Shown: positions 1 to 5,217 of the stretch, piece after piece
Layout: the number at the start of each line of letters is the position of its first letter
How positions within the stretch are numbered: the stretch's first letter is position 1
Assembly: GCA_031259795.1 (NCBI GenBank)
Contig: JAIRLA010000202.1
Span: forward strand, 1-8,442
Direction: 5' to 3'
DNA length: 8,442 bases
From: Azoarcus sp.
GTDB taxonomy: Bacteria; Pseudomonadota; Gammaproteobacteria; Burkholderiales; Rhodocyclaceae
Notes under the pieces: generated by a model
The model's database searches: none
Seen by the model: only the letters and a program-made list of their open reading frames with translations
What the model was told of the DNA's origin: nothing
Translations under genes and position numbers: made by a program

Positions 1-82
1 GAAACTCTACGACAAGCGCGAGGACGAGAAAAAGCGCGACTGGGATCGGGAAAAGGCGAGGCTGATGAGGCAACAGGCGTAG
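1..82 (+). CDS. smpB: SsrA-binding protein SmpB, C-terminal end (partial)
   Basis: Reading from base 2 to the TAG at 80-82 gives 26 residues ending in KARLMRQQA. The pattern of a lysine followed by YDKRED, then RDW and EKAR, is the typical SmpB C-terminus (E. coli has HDKRSD, then EREW and DKARIM). SmpB binds tmRNA (SsrA) and delivers it to stalled ribosomes for trans-translation; its basic C-terminal tail enters the empty mRNA channel and folds as a helix. Only this tail lies in the window; the OB-fold body lies upstream. No ssrA gene follows in the next 480 bases. The identification rests on a short but distinctive stretch. Confidence 0.9.
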   Translation, partial: KLYDKREDEKKRDWDREKARLMRQQA

Positions 83-124
83 ATCGGGGATCAGGCCCGC
101 TCAGCGGCGCTCCGGAATCGCCGC

Positions 125-155
125 GTCGTCGCGGAAACGATTCGCCCGCGACGAT
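125..155 (+). terminator. Hairpin downstream of smpB, possible terminator
   Basis: TCGTCGCGG at 126-134 is perfectly complementary to CCGCGACGA at 146-154, giving a 9-bp GC-rich stem with an 11-nt loop, 43 nt after the smpB stop; a G-T pair could extend it by one. No T-run follows (the next bases are CATCTTCCCG), so it is not a canonical intrinsic terminator. It may stabilise the smpB 3' end or assist Rho-dependent termination. Confidence 0.35.
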
Positions 156-501
156 CATCTTCCCGCTGCGTTGCGGCAAAAGTCATGACAGGCGTAGCAT
201 GCCGGGAAAGCGTTACGGCTCGTGGTTCCATGCACGACCATGGCCGGGGCGGACAAGTCATGAGCATGCTTATAACCTATTCCATTAGGGGTGTCGCCCC
301 CCAAGTAATAATGCTACAAGCAAAATTCAACATCGCCATGAACGTCTCGGGAAGCTTCTCCCGGCGAACGAGTATCAGGCGGAACGCGACAGTCCCCAAG
401 TGCGCGACCATATCACCCCCAATAGTTATTCTTGCGCCATGTTTCCCGGAGGAAGGGAAAATGGTCTGGAAAGCGAGGGAGTGATGACACTGGAACAAGA
501 T

Positions 502-541
502 AAAAAAGGGAGGAAGGAACGGGACGCCTGTCCACGCCCCG
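502..541 (-). terminator. Likely intrinsic terminator of the hydrolase operon
   Basis: On the minus strand, 29 nt past the stop of the last hydrolase gene, the bases at 541-520 form an 8-bp stem (CGGGGCGT pairing with GCGTCCCG, with two G-U pairs) closed by a six-base loop. It is followed by a pyrimidine-rich tract, TTCCTTCCTCCC and then TTTTTT (A502-A507 on the plus strand). The uninterrupted T6 lies 12 nt beyond the stem, further than usual, though the intervening bases are half T. Its position at the end of a six-gene run supports a terminator role. Confidence 0.5.
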
Positions 542-569
542 CCGCAAGGAATCATGACGGAGCCTGCAT

Positions 570-1433
570 TCATCCCGCCAGGCAGGCATCGAAGAATTCC
601 AGCATTTTCCCCCGTATTTCCGGGCGGAATAGCGCCTCCAGATGTACGGCTCCGGGGATGATGATGAGTTGTTTCGGCTCCCCCGCGGCCTCGAAGAGTT
701 TCCGCGAGTGTTCGACCGGAACGATTTCGTCCTTGTCGCCGTGCAGGAGCAGCAAGGGGATGGGCGCTAAACGCTGGATGAAACGGTTGGCGCTGTAATC
801 GTCGCTCACCAGGATTCCTCCGCCGGGGAATCTGTCGTTGGCGATGGTTTTATAGGAATAGAACGTCGAATCCAGCACGACGCCGGCGATGCCATCGAAG
901 CCGCCGTGCGCGAGGGCGGCGATGGCGTTGTTGCCGCCGAGGCTTTGCGCGAAGATCAGCAGGCGGGAGGCGTCGACGTCCTGACGGTTTTTCAGGTAGG
1001 CGATGGCCGCCCGCGTGTCTTCCATCAGGGCCTGGGGATTGGGCGTTTCGTTGCCGGACAGGCCATAGCCGCGATAGTCGAACATGAATACGGCGTAATG
1101 CTCCGCGGGCAGCCAGAGCACGGGATCGAGATTGAAGCTCACATGCCCGCCGTTGCCGTGTACGTGCAGCACCACGCCCCGGGTTTCGCCGACCGCCGGA
1201 ATGAACCAGCCGTGCAGGCGCGTGCCATCCTTGCTGGTGAAATAGACTTCCTCGAATGACAGTCCCGCCGCGTTTTCAGGCGTCCGCTGCCCGCTTCCGG
1301 GTACCGGCCAATAAAACAGGCGCTGGGCATTGCATGCCAGCAATCCCCCCGTCACCAAGACAAGAATACCGAAAAAGGCGACAGCGACCCGGAGCATGGA
1401 TTTTCCGGCTTTCACGAATGGCTTCCCCGGCAT
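570..1433 (-). CDS. Alpha/beta-hydrolase lipoprotein with intact catalytic triad
   Basis: A 287-residue serine hydrolase of the alpha/beta-hydrolase fold, in the broad BEM46/YfhR-like group of unknown substrate. The N-terminus is a hydrophobic signal with a lipobox-like LLAC, predicting lipidation at Cys34 and anchoring in the cell envelope. Motifs in order: HGNGG at 92-96 (HG/oxyanion loop), FDYRGYG at 118-124, nucleophile elbow AQSLGG with Ser164 (Ala replaces the first Gly of GxSxG, which is tolerated), acid Asp235 in HGDKDEIVP, and His264. The triad is complete. The start ATG directly follows the TGA of the upstream paralogue (TGAATG), which suggests translational coupling. ATG at 1397 is an alternative start with a closer GGA Shine-Dalgarno-like sequence and a shorter signal (Cys at residue 22). 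It closely resembles its neighbour at 1434-2285, so the pair arose by tandem duplication. Substrate unknown; an esterase or thioesterase activity would be typical. Confidence 0.88.
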   Translation of the reverse strand: MPGKPFVKAGKSMLRVAVAFFGILVLVTGGLLACNAQRLFYWPVPGSGQRTPENAAGLSFEEVYFTSKDGTRLHGWFIPAVGETRGVVLHVHGNGGHVSFNLDPVLWLPAEHYAVFMFDYRGYGLSGNETPNPQALMEDTRAAIAYLKNRQDVDASRLLIFAQSLGGNNAIAALAHGGFDGIAGVVLDSTFYSYKTIANDRFPGGGILVSDDYSANRFIQRLAPIPLLLLHGDKDEIVPVEHSRKLFEAAGEPKQLIIIPGAVHLEALFRPEIRGKMLEFFDACLAG

Positions 1434-2285
1434 TCAGGGCCGCAATTTCCCCGCGATACAGGCATCGAAGAATTCCACCACCTTATTGCGGATTTCGGGC
1501 CGGCGCAGCGCTTCGAGGTGTCCGGCCCGCGGCACGATGACGAGTTCTTTCGGCTCGCCGGCGACTTCGAAAAGCTTTTGCGAGTGCGTGGGCGGAATCG
1601 CCTTGTCCTTGTCGCCGTGCAGGAGCAACAGGGGAACCGGAGCGAGCTTGCCGATGGAGAGGTTGGCGCTGTAATCGTCGGCGGCGCCGATGTCGCTGCT
1701 CGGGTATTTTTCGGCGGCGAGCGTCCGGTAGGAATAGAAGGTCGAATCCAGCACGATGCCGGCCACGCCTTCCACGCCTTCTTCCGCCAGCGCGGCAAGC
1801 GCATTGCCGCCGCCGACGCCTTGCGCGAGGATGAGCAGGCGGGAGGCGCCGGCTTCCGGGCGCGTACTCTTCAGGTAGGCGATGGCGGCCCGGGTATCTT
1901 CCATCAGGGATCGCGGATCGGGTTTGCCGTCGCCGGAGGCGCCATAACCGCGATAATCGAACATGAACACGGCGTAGTGCTTGCGCAGCAGCCAATGCAC
2001 ATGCGCGAGATTGTGACCGATGCTGCCCGACTTGCCCGGAACATACAGCACCACGCCGCGCGTCCGGGGCATGGCGGGAATGAACCAGCCATGCAGGCGC
2101 GTACCGTCGCCGCTGGTGAAATGGACATCCTGGAATGGCCAGCCGAAATCGCGCGGCGTGTGCGGCCCCGTCGCGTGCGACGGTTCGTAGAACATCCTGT
2201 AGCTATCACAGCCGCTCAGGGAAACCAGTCCGAGCAGCCCGAAAAAGGCGATAACGGTTACGAACGCGAATCTGCCGGTCTTCAT
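583..2285 (-). repeat. Tandem gene duplication of the two lipoprotein hydrolases
   Basis: The two hydrolase genes are direct repeats at the DNA level, offset by about 876 bp. Exact shared blocks include 583-601 with 1459-1477 (19 bp, encoding the C-terminal EFFDAC region) and 785-804 with 1661-1680 (20 bp, encoding DDYSAN). By eye well over half of the residues are identical from the FTS-DGTRLHGWFIPA block onward, while the segments around the oxyanion loop and the nucleophile have diverged. Confidence 0.85.
1434..2285 (-). CDS. Alpha/beta-hydrolase-like lipoprotein lacking the nucleophile (probable pseudoenzyme)
   Basis: A 283-residue paralogue of the next gene. Residues 1-26 form a textbook lipoprotein signal with lipobox LSGC (Cys26). 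The fold landmarks are all present: FTSGDGTRLHGWFIP (57-71), FDYRGYG (109-115), LDSTFYSY (179-186), HGDKD with Asp227, and His256 in AGHLE. At the nucleophile elbow, however, the sequence is AQGVGG, with Gly156 (GGC) where the sister protein has Ser164 (AGC). The HGNGG loop of the sister is PGKSG here (83-87). Loss of both the Ser and the oxyanion-type loop argues for a protein without classical hydrolase activity, perhaps a binding or regulatory partner of the sister. The reading frame is intact and conservation elsewhere is high, so it is not a decayed gene. A good Shine-Dalgarno GGGAGG sits 9 nt before the ATG. A sequencing error could explain the Ser change but hardly both changes. Confidence 0.88.
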   Translation of the reverse strand: MKTGRFAFVTVIAFFGLLGLVSLSGCDSYRMFYEPSHATGPHTPRDFGWPFQDVHFTSGDGTRLHGWFIPAMPRTRGVVLYVPGKSGSIGHNLAHVHWLLRKHYAVFMFDYRGYGASGDGKPDPRSLMEDTRAAIAYLKSTRPEAGASRLLILAQGVGGGNALAALAEEGVEGVAGIVLDSTFYSYRTLAAEKYPSSDIGAADDYSANLSIGKLAPVPLLLLHGDKDKAIPPTHSQKLFEVAGEPKELVIVPRAGHLEALRRPEIRNKVVEFFDACIAGKLRP

Positions 2286-2290
2286 CGGAC

Positions 2291-2300
2291 AAAGCCTCCC
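2291..2300 (-). promoter_or_regulatory. Ribosome binding site of the upstream hydrolase gene
   Basis: On the minus strand GGGAGG, the strongest Shine-Dalgarno in this operon, lies 9 nt before the ATG at 2285. It fixes that start and, with the 140-nt gap upstream, suggests that the hydrolase pair is initiated independently of the transporter gene. Confidence 0.7.
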
Positions 2301-2319
2301 TTTGTTTTGTAAACGCCGA

Positions 2320-2335
2320 AACCCGCGCGCGGGTT
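2320..2335. repeat. Perfect 16-bp palindrome in the hydrolase leader
   Basis: AACCCGCGCGCGGGTT is its own reverse complement and lies 35-50 nt before the hydrolase ATG at 2285. As RNA it would form a very stable short hairpin (AACCCG, small loop, CGGGTT). On the minus strand TTCGGCG follows, without a T-run, so it is a weak terminator candidate for the transporter gene upstream. A leader hairpin or an operator for a dimeric repressor are alternatives. Confidence 0.55.
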
Positions 2336-2425
2336 CAACCGTGAATATGAATTATGGCACGTCCAATATAACTCTTATCTCTACATAAAGGAACCGGACA
2401 GCGCGCAAAGACAGATCCGCACGGC

Positions 2426-3004
2426 TCACAACCCGGCATCCTTGCCCGCGCCCAGCAACGTCGCCACGCCCAGGACAGCGAAAACCGCCGCGGCCACGAT
2501 ATGGATCGCCCTTACCGGCAATTTCTTGCCCAGTCTGTCGCCGGCGATCACCGCCGGCACGTCGGCGATCAGCATGCCCAGCGTGGTGCCGAGTACGACC
2601 AGCAAGGGGGCGCTGTAATGCACCGCCATGGCCACGGTGGCGAGCTGGGTCTTGTCGCCCATTTCGGCGAGGAAGAAACTGACGAAAGTCGTGGCGAATA
2701 CGCCGTAGCGCGTGACGGCGCCGGTTTCCGCCTCGTCGAGCTTGTCGGGCGCGAGCACCCATGCCGCCATGGCGATGAAGGACAATCCCAGCGCCCAGCG
2801 CAGGAATCCCGGGTCGATGGCGCTGGCCGCCAGCGCGCCGAGCGCTCCCGCCAGACCATGGTTGACCAGCGTGGCGCATACGATGCCGAGGATGATCGGC
2901 GTCGGCTTCTTGAAGCGCGCCGCCAGCATGAAGGCCAGCAGCTGGGTTTTGTCCCCGATTTCAGCGAGGGCGACCGCTCCCGCCGGAACGAGAAAAGCAT
3001 CCAT
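2426..3004 (-). CDS. TMEM165/GDT1 (UPF0016) family cation transporter, probable Mn2+ exporter
   Basis: A 192-residue hydrophobic inner-membrane protein made of two homologous halves. Each carries the family signature ExGDKTQ: Glu15-Ile-Gly-Asp18-Lys-Thr-Gln21 and Glu114-Met-Gly-Asp117-Lys-Thr-Gln120. The acidic residues are the predicted ion-binding sites, brought together across the membrane by the inverted-repeat topology; about six membrane segments are visible. Bacterial members (MneA type) export manganese, and eukaryotic members move Mn2+/Ca2+/H+; Mn2+ export is therefore the best inference. The central segment around 84-98 (PDKLDEAETG) is the hydrophilic linker between halves. The start lies 18 nt after the sirtuin stop, so the two are co-transcribed. 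With so short a gap there is no room for the manganese riboswitch (yybP-ykoY) that precedes many homologues. A weak GGAG lies 12 nt before the ATG. Confidence 0.93.
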   Translation of the reverse strand: MDAFLVPAGAVALAEIGDKTQLLAFMLAARFKKPTPIILGIVCATLVNHGLAGALGALAASAIDPGFLRWALGLSFIAMAAWVLAPDKLDEAETGAVTRYGVFATTFVSFFLAEMGDKTQLATVAMAVHYSAPLLVVLGTTLGMLIADVPAVIAGDRLGKKLPVRAIHIVAAAVFAVLGVATLLGAGKDAGL

Positions 3005-3022
3005 CTCGATAAACGGCTCCGG

Positions 3023-3820
3023 TCAATGCCGCTGTGCCCGCTGCGGATGCAGCCGCGCCCACAACGCTGTCAACGCCTGTGCCGCGCCCATCTTCAGGCG
3101 ATGGGAAACGATGGCGCTCACTTCGGTGTCGCCGGGGTTGATTTCCACCGCGACGACACCGTTCTGGCGCGCCCACCATATTGGATGGGCAATGTAGGGG
3201 AAAACGCTGGTGGTGCCGATCGACACGACCACATCGGGGCCTTCTTCCATGACCCGCGCGAGTTGGGCCAGGGCGGGCTGCGGCAGCATTTCGCCGAAAA
3301 GCACCACGTCGGGGCGCAACGGGCGGTCACATCCGGGGCATGGCGGCGGCAGCGCAAGCCCGGCGTAATCGGCGACTTCGCGCCGATGACCGCACGCGGG
3401 GCAAAGCAGGCGATGCAGCGAACCGTGGATTTCGATCAGGTTTTTCGAGCCGGCCTTGCCGTGCAGGCTGTCGATATTCTGGGTGAGCACCCACGCGCCG
3501 GGCTTTTCGGCTTCGAGCGCCGCGATCAGGCGATGCGCGGCGTTGGGGCCCGCCCCCCGGCAATTGCTCTCGATCTGGGCGATATAGCGCCAGGTGATCT
3601 CCGGGCGCGATGCCAGCATGCGCCCGGACAATGCGTCCTCGATCGCAAAACCTTCCTCCGTCGGGCGGTCATTGTAAAGACCGCCGATGCCGCGGTAAGT
3701 CGGCAGGCCAGAGTCGGCTGAAATACCCGCGCCCGTGATGAACAATGGCCGCGCGGCGCGGGAAAGCGCGACGGCGGCCGCCTCCAGCGCGGCGTCGGCG
3801 CCGGCGTCATTCATTGGCAT
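3023..3820 (-). CDS. Sir2-family NAD-dependent protein deacylase (sirtuin)
   Basis: A 265-residue sirtuin that uses NAD+ to remove acyl groups from lysines, giving nicotinamide and O-acyl-ADP-ribose. Visible motifs: GAGISADSG (30-38, NAD-binding), TQNID (113-117), catalytic His132 in EIHGS, and the zinc ribbon with Cys140/Cys143 and Cys161/Cys164. SIGTTSVFPY (200-209) and EINPGD (226-231) form the rest of the Rossmann fold. The Tyr-x2-Arg pair that marks desuccinylating sirtuins (CobB, SIRT5) appears here as Tyr79-Ile-Ala-Gln82, so deacetylation is likelier than desuccinylation; that alignment is by eye. The start overlaps the end of the upstream gene by 14 bases. ATG at 3814 is an equally possible start (8-base overlap). 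No clear Shine-Dalgarno is present, consistent with translational coupling. Confidence 0.93.
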   Translation of the reverse strand: MPMNDAGADAALEAAAVALSRAARPLFITGAGISADSGLPTYRGIGGLYNDRPTEEGFAIEDALSGRMLASRPEITWRYIAQIESNCRGAGPNAAHRLIAALEAEKPGAWVLTQNIDSLHGKAGSKNLIEIHGSLHRLLCPACGHRREVADYAGLALPPPCPGCDRPLRPDVVLFGEMLPQPALAQLARVMEEGPDVVVSIGTTSVFPYIAHPIWWARQNGVVAVEINPGDTEVSAIVSHRLKMGAAQALTALWARLHPQRAQRH

Positions 3821-4520
3821 TGCCGCCGCCGCCGCGCGCGGATTGCGTTACCTCCCGGGTACACAGGCTGTCGAGATCAACAGGCGCCATGGGAGCGGTG
3901 TCTTCGAGATAGGCGCGGCGAGTTTCGTCATAATATTTGTTGCGCTTGTCACGCTCCTCTATCTGCTTCGCGATATCCGCGCGCTGCCTCGCCAGTTCCA
4001 CGTCGGCATACCCGATGGCGGTGGCGAGACCCGGCGTGATCGACTTGCCCTTGTCTTCCAGCGCCTTTACGTCGTCATCGTAACGCGCGCGCCGCGCGAT
4101 CAGATCCTGCTCGCGGGCGCGCAAATCGGCGATGAAACCGTCGATTCTTTCCACTTCGTTGTTGCGCTGGGCATCAATGTCGCTCACGGACGAATACCTT
4201 TCGTATAGGGCAATTCTCCAGTTTTCCTTGGCGGTTATTTCCGCCATATGCTTCTTCTTGCAGAGTTCGATCTTGGCCCGGAGTTCGATCTCCTCTTTCT
4301 TCGGCGGCAACTTCGCTGTAAACACCGTCACGCCATTGATCTTCTTGAACCACTCCTTGCCGACACATTCCGGCGGCAAGGTGTCGCCATACACCGAACG
4401 GCCATCGATCACGCAGCCGAGCACCACGGTCGGCGCTCCGTTCGGCGCCGCCGCCGCGGACAGCGGCAACGCCAGGGCGGAGAGCAAAAGGAAAAAATCA
4501 GAGAATCGCACAGGTTCCAT
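3807..4520 (-). CDS. Secreted coiled-coil protein with DUF4124-like N-terminal segment
   Basis: A 237-residue protein of unknown function. From the chosen ATG, residues 1-25 form a signal peptide (hydrophobic FFLLLSALALPLSAAAA, cleavage after an Ala-rich site), so it should be periplasmic. Residues 35-70 contain a segment with GRSVYGDTLPPEC and NGVTVFT, which resembles the DUF4124 pattern (a short beta segment with Y-x-D-T-x-P). Residues 73-205 are charged and helical, rich in Glu, Lys, Arg and Ala, a predicted coiled coil. The tail is GGGG-rich. Four Cys (36, 52, 87, 220) could form disulfides. The first 22 bases overlap the 3' end of pyrE, and the end overlaps the sirtuin start, so it is translated as part of the pyrE operon. 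An in-frame ATG at 4550 would add ten charged residues before the signal peptide and is less likely. Confidence 0.75.
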   Translation of the reverse strand: MEPVRFSDFFLLLSALALPLSAAAAPNGAPTVVLGCVIDGRSVYGDTLPPECVGKEWFKKINGVTVFTAKLPPKKEEIELRAKIELCKKKHMAEITAKENWRIALYERYSSVSDIDAQRNNEVERIDGFIADLRAREQDLIARRARYDDDVKALEDKGKSITPGLATAIGYADVELARQRADIAKQIEERDKRNKYYDETRRAYLEDTAPMAPVDLDSLCTREVTQSARGGGGNANE

Positions 4521-5145
4521 ACATTTCCCGGTAAGCCTGGACCGCGGCAAGATTGACCGCCAGTTCCGGATCGCCGTCCAGATAAGAAATCAAATCATCG
4601 AGCGAAGACACTGCCAGCACCGGGATACCATAGGCTTGGTTTACTTCCTGCAACGCCGAGGCATCCCCTCGCCCCCGTTCCATGCGGTCGAGCGCGATCA
4701 CCACCCCCGCCGGCACACCACCATGGGCGCGGATGATTTCCACCGATTCACGCACCGAAGTACCGGCCGAGATCACATCGTCGACAATCAACACCCGCCC
4801 TCCGAGCGGCGCGCCGATCAGCATGCCGCCCTCGCCATGATCCTTCGCTTCCTTGCGGTTGAAGGCGAAAGGCGCGTTCATTCCTTTCTCCGCCAAGCGC
4901 ATCGCCGTCCCGGCGACCAAGGGAATGCCCTTGTAGGCTGGCCCGAAAAGCATGTCGAACGCCACGCCGGAAGCGCGGATCGTCCTTGCGTAAAACCCGC
5001 ACAAGGCATTGAACGACGCGCCATCATCGAACAAACCCGCATTGAAGAAATACGGCGATGAACGCCCCGCCTTGGTCACGAAAGAGCCGAAACGCAACGC
5101 GCCCCTGCGACAAGCCAGTGCGATGAAATCCCGGCTAAACTCCAC
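4498..5145 (-). CDS. pyrE: Orotate phosphoribosyltransferase
   Basis: A 215-residue enzyme (E. coli PyrE has 213) that joins orotate and PRPP to make orotidine 5'-phosphate, the fifth step of de novo pyrimidine synthesis, in the cytoplasm as a dimer. Landmarks: SSPYFFNAGLF (29-39), FGPAYKGIPL (67-76), the mobile catalytic loop RKEAKDHGEGG (97-107), and the PRPP-binding signature VLIVDDVISAGTS (118-130). I chose the GTG at 5145 because GGAG stands 6 nt before it, the resulting length matches the family, and the protein begins with FSRDFIALA as homologues do. An in-frame open stretch reaches back to 5397, but it would run through the divergent xth gene. The last 23 bases overlap the start of the secreted coiled-coil gene. 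pyrE heads a six-gene minus-strand run. Confidence 0.95.
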   Translation of the reverse strand: MEFSRDFIALACRRGALRFGSFVTKAGRSSPYFFNAGLFDDGASFNALCGFYARTIRASGVAFDMLFGPAYKGIPLVAGTAMRLAEKGMNAPFAFNRKEAKDHGEGGMLIGAPLGGRVLIVDDVISAGTSVRESVEIIRAHGGVPAGVVIALDRMERGRGDASALQEVNQAYGIPVLAVSSLDDLISYLDGDPELAVNLAAVQAYREMYGTCAIL

Positions 5146-5156
5146 AACTCGCTCCA
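5143..5156 (-). promoter_or_regulatory. Ribosome binding site and GTG start of pyrE
   Basis: On the minus strand GGAG, six bases (CGAGTT), then GTG. This arrangement decides the GTG start in place of the long upstream open frame, which has no comparable signal at the right protein length. Confidence 0.65.
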
Positions 5157-5181
5157 ATCCCCGTTCCCGGCCGCGCATCCA

Positions 5182-5217
5182 TTCCGCCAAGCGAAAGCGC
5201 GCCCTAAAATGTCCCCT
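5182..5217 (+). promoter_or_regulatory. Possible xth promoter with -10 at the start codon
   Basis: TAAAAT at 5205-5210 is a good -10 hexamer; the best -35 at 17-nt spacing is the weak TTCCGC at 5182-5187. Transcription would start near 5217-5218, at the preferred ATG of xth, giving a leaderless or nearly leaderless mRNA. This fits the lack of any Shine-Dalgarno before either candidate ATG. The pyrE promoter must lie in the same 72-bp region but I cannot place it. Confidence 0.35.

Larger units (their letters stand above)
83..569. other. Gene-poor gap between convergent smpB and hydrolase operon
   Basis: About 490 bases without a convincing gene. Besides the hairpin at 125-155 and the terminator-like structure at 502-541, it holds a 5-bp inverted repeat (CGGGA/TCCCG) at 348-363 and a small GGGG/CCCC hairpin near 289-300. 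Two open frames of just under 100 codons (185-484 on plus, 277-573 on minus) have no recognisable motifs, no clear ribosome binding site and Cys/Arg/Pro-rich, low-hydrophobic-order translations. The stretch around 265-335 is more AT-rich than its surroundings. I see no tRNA, tmRNA or transposase remnant. Confidence 0.6.
2286..2425 (-). promoter_or_regulatory. AT-rich gap, probable promoter region of the hydrolase pair
   Basis: This 140-nt gap separates the transporter stop from the hydrolase pair in an otherwise tightly packed operon. Bases 2341-2392 are clearly AT-rich compared with their surroundings. On the minus strand they contain -10-like hexamers CATAAT (2359-2354) and TATATT, but I see no convincing -35 at the right distance, so the promoter is inferred from base composition and spacing only. 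Confidence 0.4.

Noticed and set aside
84..130. Similarity of the post-smpB sequence (ATCGGGGATC, GCCGCGTCG) to the repeats after xth
   Set aside because: The shared words are only 9-10 bp in a GC-rich background and not in the same arrangement; chance is a sufficient explanation.
348..363. CGGGA/TCCCG hairpin in the gap as a terminator
   Set aside because: The stem is only 5 bp, there is no T-run, and it is not positioned at the end of a gene.
185..484. 99-codon plus-strand open frame after smpB
   Set aside because: No ribosome binding site, no domain and a composition unlike the real genes here.
83..569. ssrA (tmRNA) next to smpB, as in E. coli
   Set aside because: I looked for the conserved tmRNA 5' GG...TTCGAC start and the 3' TTCGA-CCA arm on both strands and found neither.
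277..573. 98-codon minus-strand open frame in the gap after the hydrolase operon
   Set aside because: It runs through the proposed terminator hairpin and T-run, has no clear Shine-Dalgarno and no motif.
1518..2312. 264-codon plus-strand open frame opposite the pseudoenzyme gene
   Set aside because: A shadow of the conserved minus-strand coding frame, with no ribosome binding site or motif.
3005..3022. Manganese (yybP-ykoY) riboswitch before the UPF0016 transporter
   Set aside because: Only 18 nt separate the sirtuin stop from the transporter start, too short for the riboswitch.
2501..3721. Long open frame (406 codons) on the plus strand opposite the transporter and sirtuin genes
   Set aside because: Its translation is rich in Arg, His, Gly and Gln with no motif, and it lies antisense to two clearly identified genes. 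Such frames arise from high GC at third codon positions.
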